DNA of 64,000 nt, taken from assembly GCA_964541485.1 (NCBI GenBank), contig CAZIQL010000002.1:1-64000 (forward strand), written 5' to 3'. Made by a program: the position numbers and the translations under genes. This document shows, one piece after another, positions 1-7,902 of the stretch; within the stretch, counting starts at the first letter, position 1; each line of letters opens with the position of its first letter. Under the pieces are notes generated by a model. That model searched no databases. It was not told where the DNA came from and saw only the letters and a program-made list of their open reading frames with translations. Origin of the DNA: SIG299 sp964541485. GTDB lineage: Bacteria > Bacillota > Clostridia > Lachnospirales > Lachnospiraceae.

Positions 1-203
1 GCACCTACACGTTAGGACCCTGGCATCGACTATGTAGGAAACGATGCACCCAAAGCTTTGAGCGTATAGGCGTACTATGAAGCTACTAAAGCTTACAGCT
101 TGTTTGCCGGCGGTAAGTGGAGGGAATGTCAAATGACAAACTATGATGGAAGATGCCGTAGTGGATGGGCTTTCGGACAGGGGTTCGACTCCCCTCAGGT
201 CCA
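1..203 (+). ncRNA. ssrA: tmRNA (ssrA), 3' portion; 5' end lies outside the window
   Basis: Transfer-messenger RNA rescues stalled ribosomes. The 3' end shows a canonical tRNA-like T arm: a 5-bp stem AGGGG/CCCCT around the loop TTCGACT (about 179-195), then a 7-nt acceptor strand CAGGTCC and a discriminator A at 203. CCA is not encoded and would be added after transcription. The upstream part fits the pseudoknot-rich body. The tag-coding region and 5' acceptor strand are outside the window, so the tag peptide cannot be read. A strong terminator follows directly. Confidence 0.88.
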
Positions 204-204
204 T

Positions 205-248
205 AAAAAGAGTCTCACAGGATGAAATCCTGTGGGACTCTTTTTTTG
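205..248 (+). terminator. Rho-independent terminator of tmRNA
   Basis: A 14-bp stem (210-223 with 227-240, one G-T pair) with a GAA loop is followed by seven or more T residues. It begins immediately after the tmRNA 3' end. Confidence 0.93.
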
Positions 249-287
249 CACACTTCGGGTCGTCGAACTTGTAGTGAGGAAAGTGCT

Positions 288-375
288 ATGGGCTTTTGGA
301 CAGGGGCGCTGCTCTCCAGTGGAGAGCGTTTAGCGCCGACCGGAGCGGAGCGTAGACCGACTCCCCTCAGGTCCA
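288..375 (+). repeat. Second, interrupted copy of the tmRNA 3' end
   Basis: Positions 288-306 repeat the tmRNA sequence leading into the T arm (GGGCTTTTGGACAGGGG against GGGCTTTCGGACAGGGG). Positions 358-375 repeat its end (CGACTCCCCTCAGGTCCA). Between them, a 51-nt block at 307-357 replaces the two T residues of the T-loop. Integrative elements often use the 3' end of ssrA as attachment site, so a partial duplicate is consistent with an old integration scar. No integrase gene is seen in the window. Confidence 0.75.
307..357 (+). other. 51-nt structured insert inside the duplicated T-loop
   Basis: The insert is GC-rich compared with its surroundings. It contains a perfect 7-bp hairpin GCTCTCC-AGT-GGAGAGC (311-327), nested in an outer GCGCT/AGCGC pairing (306-336), followed by a GGAGCGGAGCG tract. 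It sits exactly within the 7-nt loop of the duplicated T arm. I read it as a small palindromic repeat element. Its mobility is inference. Confidence 0.55.
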
Positions 376-900
376 CTCAAATGAAGTAGAGCAAGAATTG
401 CTCAAACCCGCATAAATGCTGGAAAGGAGAGCTCAGATGTCATCCGGCAGTTAGCGGGCAAAAAGACGGTGTAATCAGAAGTGTAATCATTTTTGATAAC
501 ATTGTTTTTTTTATATGATATTGGGTTGACATTTGTATAAATAGCGGTTTTAAAGGATTGAGAAAGTTTTTTGCAATGGTAGAGAAGGTGATTGATATCC
601 TTCCAAATGCCTATCAGATTGCAAAGAATACGTGGATTGTGTAAGATATTCTGTCTGACGGATGAGTCTGCCTATGCAAACTTTATGAAGCACGTGAAAT
701 TTATCCGCTATTCAGACCTGTCAGAAGGAAACTGTTGCCGTGATGAGGTGCTTGATAAGAGGAGTGTTGTTTCGTAATGTGTTAGGGTACAATAGATAGG
801 TAACACTCTGTTATTAAGCGGTTACTTTTTGGACGAGACCGCACGAGGTCCTGATTCATTTAAAGGGAAAGACACCATGGATTTTTTTGCGGATTATTTG
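376..900. other. Decayed intergenic DNA with no supported intact gene
   Basis: Short disconnected reading frames only. A hairpin GAGCAA-GAA-TTGCTC lies near 386-402. Around 577-645 a short frame reads MVEKVIDILPNAYQIAKN and stops. A second frame continues to about 777 with protein-like composition (SAYANFMKHVKFIRYSDL). Together these suggest the frameshifted remnant of one older gene downstream of the ssrA duplicate. No identity can be assigned. Confidence 0.35.
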
Positions 901-936
901 ATGTTAAATTTAATCTCCCAAATTGACAAAAAACTA

Positions 937-965
937 TTGGAAATGCCATTAATATCTAGTATAAT
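937..965 (+). promoter_or_regulatory. Promoter of the coiled-coil ABC transporter operon
   Basis: TTGGAA (937-942), a 17-nt spacer, and TATAAT (960-965). Transcription should start near 972, giving a leader of about 87 nt before the first transporter gene. Confidence 0.6.
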
Positions 966-1029
966 ATGAACAATAAGATAGAATGTACACAACAGTTTAT
1001 CAAAGGCTTCATAAATGGAAAGGAGGAGT

Positions 1030-1062
1030 ATGAATTTTAATTTCATACGCAATATTTTATGA
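1030..1062 (+). CDS. Possible 10-codon leader peptide MNFNFIRNIL
   Basis: The only strong Shine-Dalgarno sequence upstream of the ABC ATPase is AGGAGG at 1021-1026. It lies 32 nt from the ATPase start at 1059 but directly before an ATG at 1030. That ATG opens a 10-codon frame whose TGA (1060-1062) overlaps the ATPase start as ATGA. This geometry suggests translational coupling. The SD-ATG spacing of 3 nt is short, so efficient use of this start is uncertain. Confidence 0.4.
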   Translation: MNFNFIRNIL

Positions 1063-3125
1063 GAGAACCAATTTTTAAAGCCAGCCACATTGTAAAACAA
1101 TTTGGTCCGACAATTGCATTGAATGACGTAGATATTGAAATTTATTCCGGTGAAATCCGCGGATTTATTGGTGAGAACGGATCCGGTAAATCTACAATGA
1201 GTGCATTAATGACCGGTATTCATCAAAAAACAAGTGGTACCATGTGGTATCATGGCGAAGTATGGGAACCGGGCTCCATGATTGAAGCGCTGAATGGCGG
1301 TATTGGAATCATTGTTCAGGAAAATGGTACGATTAGCGAGATTAGCGTTGCCGAAAACATTTTTTTAGGAGAATTGAAACAATTTGCAGGGGTAAACTAC
1401 TTCGAATCAAGAAAAATCGAAGACTTCTCTCCGTTATTTGATTTAGATATTACTTCAATTGCAACTATTAAAAAAGAGTATTCGGAATTATTAGCCGGTA
1501 AATCAAATGCAGAAGCAAAGAACGTATTGAAACAGGCACAGAAAGCTTTAGTTGCGGAGTATGGAAAACTAAACGAACAACTAATAGCTGACAACAGTAA
1601 GAAAAAAGAAAACATCATAAATGAATTTAACGAGCTTGCAGAAAAAGCGTTTCATGATTTAAATCAGCAGTTAGAAGCGATTCAGAAAAAATATGATGAA
1701 AATGCTGAAAAATTAGATGAAGTTATCAGAAAGAGAAGATTACATAACGATATCAGTGAAGCAAAAAGATCATATAAACGTTTTATTAAAGATTTGCAAA
1801 ATAAGACCTATATGAAATTAGACTGGATCAGCAAGGATGTGCAGTCTTTAAAGAATTGTTATCTTAATAACTACCAGGATTTAAAAGATATTATCGAAAA
1901 CAAAACTATCAGAAAAATGAAAAATTTCATTTTAAATGCGGTATTCGGTTTGTTTGTTAACGGTAAAAAGTTACGTAAACATGCAGGACATGCATTATCA
2001 AAGATTGGCGTCAATGATATCAGACCTGAAATGATTACGGCAAGGTATGATATGCAGCAGAGAAAGTTGATTGAGATTGCGAAATGTTTAAATAAAAATC
2101 CTGAAATTTTTATCGTAGATGAAACGACGACAGCGTTATCCGAAACCGGTCGTAATCTTCTGTACAAGAAGATGGAAGAACTGAAAAACGAAGGAAGATC
2201 CGTTTTATTCATTTCTCATGATTTGGATGAATTGATGGAAAAATGCGATACTTTAACTGTTTTACGTGACGGTAACATTGTTGCTAATTTAGATAAAGCA
2301 AAGGGTGAATTTGATGCCGACCAGATTAAGAAATATATGATTGGCCGTGAACTGAAGGGGGATTATTATCGTTCTGATTATGATGGTTCTTACAGCGAGC
2401 AGGTTGTTCTTAAAATGGTGGATGGTATTGAGGGCAACCAATTAAGACATATCGACTTAGAACTTCATAAAGGTGAAATCCTTGGTATCGGCGGTCTGTC
2501 CGAATGTGGTATGCATACCCTTGGTAAAGCATTATTCGGCAATGTAAAACTGGAAGGCGGCTTCGTATATACCGGTGAAAATCTGGATGAACTTGTTCGG
2601 AGCGAAAGCTTTGCAATGAGCAAGAAAATTGGTTATTTGTCTAAAAACAGAGACGTGGAAGCGTTAGCATTAAAAACTTCGATTTTTGACAATATTGCCA
2701 TTGCATCTATTAACAATATTGCTAAGTTCAATTTCTTAGTTACAAAGGGCAGCGAAAAGAAGTTGGTTGACCGTCAGGTAAGAGAGTTACAGATTAAGTG
2801 TAATTCGGCAGAGCAGCTTGTTAGTACACTGTCCGGTGGTAATAAACAGAAAGTATCCTTTGCAAAGTGGATTGCAAACGATTCTGAAATTTTAATTCTT
2901 GACTGTCCTACCCGTGGCGTTGATATCGGTGTAAAACAGTTTATTTATCAATTACTGTACAGAATGAAGCTTGAAGGAAAATCCATTATCATGATTTCGG
3001 AAGAACTTCCTGAATTAATCGGAATGTCGGATAGAATTCTGATTATGAAAGATGGTCAGGTTACAAAAGAATTTACGCGTGACAAAGATTTAACTCAAGA
3101 GCAGATTATTGAGTATATGATCTAG
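1059..3125 (+). CDS. Sugar-type ABC transporter ATP-binding protein with a coiled-coil insertion
   Basis: This is a tandem-NBD ATPase of the RbsA/MglA class, which normally has about 500 residues; here it has 688. NBD1 has an intact Walker A (GENGSGKST, 38-46), a Q-loop near 87 and Walker B with catalytic Glu (FIVDETTTAL, about 351-360), but its signature is degenerate (ITARYDMQQRK). NBD2 lacks a P-loop lysine motif (GGLSECGMHTL) and has Cys in place of the catalytic Glu (LILDCPTRGVD). It keeps a perfect LSGGNKQKV signature. Roughly residues 122-305 are an inserted, charged, helical coiled-coil region inside NBD1, unusual for the family. It is followed by two permeases and a lipoprotein in one operon. 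The ligand is unknown. Confidence 0.88.
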   Translation: MREPIFKASHIVKQFGPTIALNDVDIEIYSGEIRGFIGENGSGKSTMSALMTGIHQKTSGTMWYHGEVWEPGSMIEALNGGIGIIVQENGTISEISVAENIFLGELKQFAGVNYFESRKIEDFSPLFDLDITSIATIKKEYSELLAGKSNAEAKNVLKQAQKALVAEYGKLNEQLIADNSKKKENIINEFNELAEKAFHDLNQQLEAIQKKYDENAEKLDEVIRKRRLHNDISEAKRSYKRFIKDLQNKTYMKLDWISKDVQSLKNCYLNNYQDLKDIIENKTIRKMKNFILNAVFGLFVNGKKLRKHAGHALSKIGVNDIRPEMITARYDMQQRKLIEIAKCLNKNPEIFIVDETTTALSETGRNLLYKKMEELKNEGRSVLFISHDLDELMEKCDTLTVLRDGNIVANLDKAKGEFDADQIKKYMIGRELKGDYYRSDYDGSYSEQVVLKMVDGIEGNQLRHIDLELHKGEILGIGGLSECGMHTLGKALFGNVKLEGGFVYTGENLDELVRSESFAMSKKIGYLSKNRDVEALALKTSIFDNIAIASINNIAKFNFLVTKGSEKKLVDRQVRELQIKCNSAEQLVSTLSGGNKQKVSFAKWIANDSEILILDCPTRGVDIGVKQFIYQLLYRMKLEGKSIIMISEELPELIGMSDRILIMKDGQVTKEFTRDKDLTQEQIIEYMI

Positions 3126-3137
3126 AAGGGAGTACTT

Positions 3138-4622
3138 ATGGAAAAAAATGTGAATGCAAGCTTTGATTTTTTTGATCAAGCCTTAGTACAACGTGTAATA
3201 GATTTTACGGAATTAAGTATTGATAAAAAAACGAAGGAAAACATCAAAGCTCTAGAAGACGAAATTAAAAATATTTATTTAGAAAAAGATGCAGAGTTAA
3301 AACAACAGACGAAAGAACAATTGATTGTTTTAAAACAAACTCATCAGAATAATATAGTACAATTAGAAAAAAAATTAGAGCACGATTTAGAAGAAGCAAA
3401 TAGTAAAAAAGAAAGTGATGTTGATTCCAAAGAATTTCATAACGTGAAATTTGGTTTGGAAACTGCTTGTAAAAGAGCGAAAATCAAAGAAAAAAATCGT
3501 TATAATGAAGAAATCAGGGAATTGAAATTAAAGAGAGTATTCCTGCACGAAGAATACACGAAATTAGTTTACAATGTAACCGGAGTTGTTTCTCCGGTGG
3601 AGAGTGTCAGAAACAAGTTCCTTGAAACGAAAGCGGTATTTAATTTAAAAGCAACATTAACAAAGAAAGAGTTCTATGTGAATTTAGTTCCTTTGTGCAT
3701 GTTGATTCTGATTATTGCAGCTTACTTTATCGGTAAAAGCATCACAGGATATGCCGGCGATTTAGGTGACGTTATTAATAACAGTATTTTCGTTGCGACC
3801 GTTGCCACCGGTGCGGTATTTATTTATTCGCAGGGCGGTTTCGATATGTCGCTTGGTAACGCGTCACTGATGTGTGCCACCGTTGCAGCATTAACCTATA
3901 ATTCAACTGAAAATTTGGTATTATCTTTACTTTTTGCAATTGTTGTTGGTGCAGGATTAGGTATTCTTAATGCGATTCTTGCAACAATGTTAAATTTACC
4001 GGTCATGGTTATGACACTTACCATGATGAATATTATAGCAGCTGTACATGAAGCGATTCTGGATGAATATGGCGGATTAATTACAGTGAGCAAAGGAATG
4101 ATTTCCAATGCCTGGTTTTTTGCAGCTTTCTTAGCAGTATTCTTTGCTATCTGCTTATTTATTTTTAACTACACGAAAGTAGGCAGAAGAAATAAATTTA
4201 TTGGTTCCAATAAAGTTGCTGCTAAATTTAACGGTATTAATTTAATGAGAGCCGGTATTATTTCCTTTGCAATTTCAGGCGTAGGTCTTGGTATTTGTGG
4301 ATTCTTATTTGCTTCTTCCATGAGCGGAAGCATGTATGGCGCTTCCACTGTATTGGGACAGGTAGGTTTAAACGTTGTTATTGCAATCGTATTTGGTGGA
4401 ATGACGACAAGCGGTGGCCCGAAATCAAAGGTTAGTTGTGCGGTTATCGGTGCATTTTTCTCCGTGTTTTTGGATGAATTCTTTGCAGCAATATCTACAC
4501 CGACTTTCCAGGTAGGTGATTACTCCTATATGGTGAAAGGTGCTATCTTCATTTTAATATCGTTAGCAAATATGTGGGACACAAGAACAAAAATGTTAGC
4601 ATCAGGAGGTAGTATACAATAA
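3138..4622 (+). CDS. RbsC-like ABC permease with N-terminal coiled-coil extension
   Basis: The C-terminal 320 residues form a hydrophobic multi-helix permease of the BPD_transp_2 (RbsC/YtfT) type, including GGFDMSLGNASLM near the usual GGIDLSVG position. The first 165-175 residues are soluble, rich in Lys and Glu, and strongly helical, and precede the first membrane segment (NLVPLCMLILIIAAYF). Family members normally start almost directly with a membrane helix. The ATPase upstream has a matching type of insertion, so the two coiled coils may touch. The gene begins 12 nt after the ATPase with RBS AAGGGAG. Its stop codon shares one base with the next start (TAATG). Confidence 0.85.
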   Translation: MEKNVNASFDFFDQALVQRVIDFTELSIDKKTKENIKALEDEIKNIYLEKDAELKQQTKEQLIVLKQTHQNNIVQLEKKLEHDLEEANSKKESDVDSKEFHNVKFGLETACKRAKIKEKNRYNEEIRELKLKRVFLHEEYTKLVYNVTGVVSPVESVRNKFLETKAVFNLKATLTKKEFYVNLVPLCMLILIIAAYFIGKSITGYAGDLGDVINNSIFVATVATGAVFIYSQGGFDMSLGNASLMCATVAALTYNSTENLVLSLLFAIVVGAGLGILNAILATMLNLPVMVMTLTMMNIIAAVHEAILDEYGGLITVSKGMISNAWFFAAFLAVFFAICLFIFNYTKVGRRNKFIGSNKVAAKFNGINLMRAGIISFAISGVGLGICGFLFASSMSGSMYGASTVLGQVGLNVVIAIVFGGMTTSGGPKSKVSCAVIGAFFSVFLDEFFAAISTPTFQVGDYSYMVKGAIFILISLANMWDTRTKMLASGGSIQ

Positions 4623-5737
4623 TGAAATATACAAATCCTATTAAATTTAATAATTCAATATGGAGCAATCCTAAAACAAAGAGATTAGGAACGAAATTGT
4701 TCTGGTCGTTATTTTGTCCTGTTTTAATGATTGTGATTGCATGTATTATGTCTAATGCAAATGGTGTCGGCTTGTTTATTATCGGTGATGCATTCGATAA
4801 CTTCAGCAACATCATGATTATGAGCAGAACAGTACTATTGACATTGATTGCTGCGCTTGCTTTAAATACAAACCTAAATTCGGGAAGAATGGACTTCTCT
4901 TTGGGTGCAACCGGTATTTTGGCTTGTTTATTGGCATCTTTGATTGTTCCGGGTGTGGATACTGTAGAGCATATTTTTTATTTCTTATTACTGAGTATAT
5001 TGTTTGGGATGGTATTAGGATTTATTCACTCCTTAGTACTGATTGCTACGAAGCTTCCGCCAATTGTTATTTCTCTCGGTATGTGTTTAGTATATGAAGG
5101 GATTGCAAAAGTTGTGGCAACTGCGAACGGCTCAGCCGGTACGGTTAACTTAAAAATGGGTCCTTATACAACAAGCTTTTTCCAGGAACCGATTATTCTG
5201 ATTCCGTTGTTGATTATCGTTTGTGTTGTAATGGCTTCTGCCCTGTGTTACACAAGATACGGATATAATAAATTAGCTTTGGTGTATAACCAGAAAATTT
5301 GTGTTGATACCGGTATCAATGAAATTTCTCATTGTATTATAAGTTTTATCATTGCCGGCGCCTTAATTGCTATTTACCAGGTTATGAGTTCTTGTGGTAC
5401 GGCAAGTATTACGATTAACGTTAACTTAGCATCCAGTGGTACGGTATTTAAAAACTTCTTACCGATATTTATCGGTGGCATTCTTGCCAGATATAGTAAT
5501 CAGATTGTCGGTCTGTTACTTGCTGTTATAGGAACAACATTGTTATATACCTATGGTTTCGATAATGCAATGACAGCAACCGTATCCAGCTTAATCAATG
5601 GATTCAGTGTATTTGCAGTGCTTGTTTACATGGTTGACAAATACAGATTTATCAACTGGGTAAAGATGAGAAGATACATTTGGAAAGAAAAAAGATTACA
5701 ATTGATGGAGAAAGGAGAAGTTCAAAATGAAGCATAA
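4622..5737 (+). CDS. RbsC-like ABC permease, second subunit
   Basis: A 371-residue polytopic membrane protein of the BPD_transp_2 family, of normal length and without the N-terminal extension of its partner. The segment SGRMDFSLGATGILACLLA corresponds to the conserved family core. It overlaps the preceding permease by one base and the following lipoprotein gene by 11 bases. This supports a fixed-ratio heterodimeric permease. The short cytoplasmic C-terminus is basic. Confidence 0.87.
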   Translation: MKYTNPIKFNNSIWSNPKTKRLGTKLFWSLFCPVLMIVIACIMSNANGVGLFIIGDAFDNFSNIMIMSRTVLLTLIAALALNTNLNSGRMDFSLGATGILACLLASLIVPGVDTVEHIFYFLLLSILFGMVLGFIHSLVLIATKLPPIVISLGMCLVYEGIAKVVATANGSAGTVNLKMGPYTTSFFQEPIILIPLLIIVCVVMASALCYTRYGYNKLALVYNQKICVDTGINEISHCIISFIIAGALIAIYQVMSSCGTASITINVNLASSGTVFKNFLPIFIGGILARYSNQIVGLLLAVIGTTLLYTYGFDNAMTATVSSLINGFSVFAVLVYMVDKYRFINWVKMRRYIWKEKRLQLMEKGEVQNEA

Positions 5738-7115
5738 TAAAGTAAGAGTGCTCACTGTAATTGTTGCGCTTGTTCTTTCATGTTCTGCTCTTTGTGGTTG
5801 CGGCATAGAAAAACTGTTTGTTTTTGGTGGTAACCAAATGTATGCAGAAGATCCCAATATTGAATCTTTTGAAGGTACGAAAAACGCAATTTTCTTTGCT
5901 TTATATAACTATTATGGTTATGAAGGGCAGCATTTTACCAGTAAATGGTTAGGGATGATGGATGCACTTGCAGAGCATGGAATCACTGTAACCGGTTATG
6001 AAGGGCAAAAAGATGCTCGTAAATTTGTAATAACAAGAGAAGCAGATTGTGATTTACCGGAAGATACGGTAATTTTTATGGTAAACAATCAGAACTGGGA
6101 CTCGGGTATTCAGTTTACGAAGCCTTTTGCACAATATCATCCAATGGTAGTAATTTCTACTTGTAATGGTGTAGAATTTGCTTCATCACCGATATTATCA
6201 TCCGGTGACAAAATATCAAATGCTACCATGGGTGGGTTTTCACCTACGTATCGTGAGGCTTTTGTTAATGGTTCTTTAAATTATTTAGTTGCCAAATATT
6301 CTGCTCACATAGCTCCGATATTCGCTGCTTGTGTGGATGCCGTTGAAAATGGTGAACCTATGAGAAATGCTGATGGCTCCGCTTTACATTTGAGTATTTC
6401 AACATGGGCTATTCAAACCTTAGATGAGTATGATGAAATGAGTGCCGTGGATTCCATTGATGCGGCGCATCCTACTTTAAGAAAAATAAATATTGATAAA
6501 TTCTTTGATAAAAACAGTCCGGATTACGGGGCTGATAAATTAGCGGAATGGGTGAGCGATTCAACAAAAGAAAATATTAAAGCATTATATGAATTAAACG
6601 GTACCAATGCTGAGGAAGACGTTGCTGCATATCGCCAGGGCGAAGAGATTAAATGTGGCATCATTGCTCCATCCAGTGTAAATGACCAGGTTGGTAAGTA
6701 TATTACATACATACAAGAGTATCTTGCCGAAGCATATAACGTAACAATTCTTCCAATAGGTTCAGTTACGAGTGTAAATACGCAGAGTATGGTTGCGAAA
6801 CAATTATGTAATCAAGGTGCGGATTTTATCATTTCTTTACAAGATGATACGGATAGAAATAATGCCGCAAAAATATGTAATGATTTAGGTGTTTACTTTG
6901 CGATTGGTGGTTCATGCCAAAATGAAATTGACTACGCTGAAATTAAGGATTTACCTTATTATGTAGGCTCTGTTGGTACTTCAACTGATGAAGAAAGACG
7001 AGCAGCTTATGAAATGACGGAATATTATCTTCAGTGCTTAATCCATAGAGAAAAAGGCGATTTAGAACAATTCCAGAGCGAGTACAAAGGATTAACAGTA
7101 AATACGGAAGAATAA
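5727..7115 (+). CDS. DUF3798-like lipoprotein, probable substrate-binding protein of the transporter
   Basis: 462 residues with a lipoprotein signal (lipobox LCGC, Cys25). The body has alternating beta-alpha elements typical of type I periplasmic-binding folds, for example the segments before MVVISTCNG and GADFIISLQDDTDRNN. I recognise it as resembling DUF3798 proteins of Clostridia, from memory and not from a search. It overlaps the permease gene, which supports a role as receptor for the ABC transporter. The ligand is unknown; basic membrane protein-like relatives bind nucleosides, but nothing here proves that. Confidence 0.7.
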   Translation: MKHNKVRVLTVIVALVLSCSALCGCGIEKLFVFGGNQMYAEDPNIESFEGTKNAIFFALYNYYGYEGQHFTSKWLGMMDALAEHGITVTGYEGQKDARKFVITREADCDLPEDTVIFMVNNQNWDSGIQFTKPFAQYHPMVVISTCNGVEFASSPILSSGDKISNATMGGFSPTYREAFVNGSLNYLVAKYSAHIAPIFAACVDAVENGEPMRNADGSALHLSISTWAIQTLDEYDEMSAVDSIDAAHPTLRKINIDKFFDKNSPDYGADKLAEWVSDSTKENIKALYELNGTNAEEDVAAYRQGEEIKCGIIAPSSVNDQVGKYITYIQEYLAEAYNVTILPIGSVTSVNTQSMVAKQLCNQGADFIISLQDDTDRNNAAKICNDLGVYFAIGGSCQNEIDYAEIKDLPYYVGSVGTSTDEERRAAYEMTEYYLQCLIHREKGDLEQFQSEYKGLTVNTEE

Positions 7116-7156
7116 CCTATTACATATTTGACTGATCGTAGAGAAGAGGAAAAATT

Positions 7157-7888
7157 ATGGCTTTGTTGACAGTTGATTTTCACACCAAATCTTTAGCAAG
7201 AAGAACTAGAATGGATGTGTTTATTCCGTCACTTAATCTGGGCGGTTGTTTAAAAAATCAGGATGAAAATTATTATCAAAATAATAAAGAAACCTATCCG
7301 CTCATTATTTTCCTGCATGGATTTGGTGATAATGAAAAAGCATGGCAAATGAATACGCAGGTATTGAAATTATGTGAAGATAATAAGATTGCTGCCTGTT
7401 TTATAAATGGTGAAAATAAATGGTATTTAAACTTAGGTCCAATTGATAATTATTATTCCTTAGTGGAAGAGGAAGTGTTAGATTTTCTGTATGGTAATTT
7501 CAGTTGTTTATCAAAAGATAAGCCTTTGGTGATTGCAGGGGTATCTATGGGAGGATACGGTGCTTTATATCACTATTTAAAAAATGTTGATAAATATGCT
7601 GCGTGTGTAGCTTTATCACCGGCAATCAGACCGGATCGCTATGATGAATCAGAAATTGGTACATTAAAAGATCTGTTTTTAGGTAATAAAGGAAAAGATT
7701 TAAATGTCTATCTATCGGTAGGCGAATGTGATTTTATAATTGAAAGTTCAAAAGAATTTAATGAATTTTTGATTGAAAATGACGTGGGAGTAGAATATAA
7801 ATTTATTCCCAACAGAGATCATTCGTGGTATAATTGGGCACAGGAGATATTTGAAGTAATGAAATATCTCGAAAATATACTTAAATAA
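7157..7888 (+). CDS. Alpha/beta-hydrolase esterase (esterase D/PF00756-like)
   Basis: 243 residues, no signal peptide, hence cytoplasmic. The oxyanion region FLHGFGD lies near residues 52-58. The nucleophile elbow is GVSMGG with Ser130. Asp192 (GECD) and His222 (RDHSW) complete a plausible triad. Relatives include S-formylglutathione hydrolase-like and feruloyl or acetyl esterases. It sits between two lipoprotein genes of the ABC operon, so it may remove an ester group from the imported ligand; that link is inferred from position only. Confidence 0.82.
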   Translation: MALLTVDFHTKSLARRTRMDVFIPSLNLGGCLKNQDENYYQNNKETYPLIIFLHGFGDNEKAWQMNTQVLKLCEDNKIAACFINGENKWYLNLGPIDNYYSLVEEEVLDFLYGNFSCLSKDKPLVIAGVSMGGYGALYHYLKNVDKYAACVALSPAIRPDRYDESEIGTLKDLFLGNKGKDLNVYLSVGECDFIIESSKEFNEFLIENDVGVEYKFIPNRDHSWYNWAQEIFEVMKYLENILK

Positions 7889-7902
7889 AGGAGAAAAGTG
7901 AA

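Noticed and set aside
288..375. A tRNA gene at the second T-arm-like sequence
   Set aside because: No D arm, anticodon arm or matching 5' acceptor strand can be drawn; only the tmRNA 3' end is repeated.
923..965. TTGACA at 923 as the -35 of the transporter promoter
   Set aside because: It is 31 nt from TATAAT, too far; TTGGAA at 937 has a 17-nt spacer.
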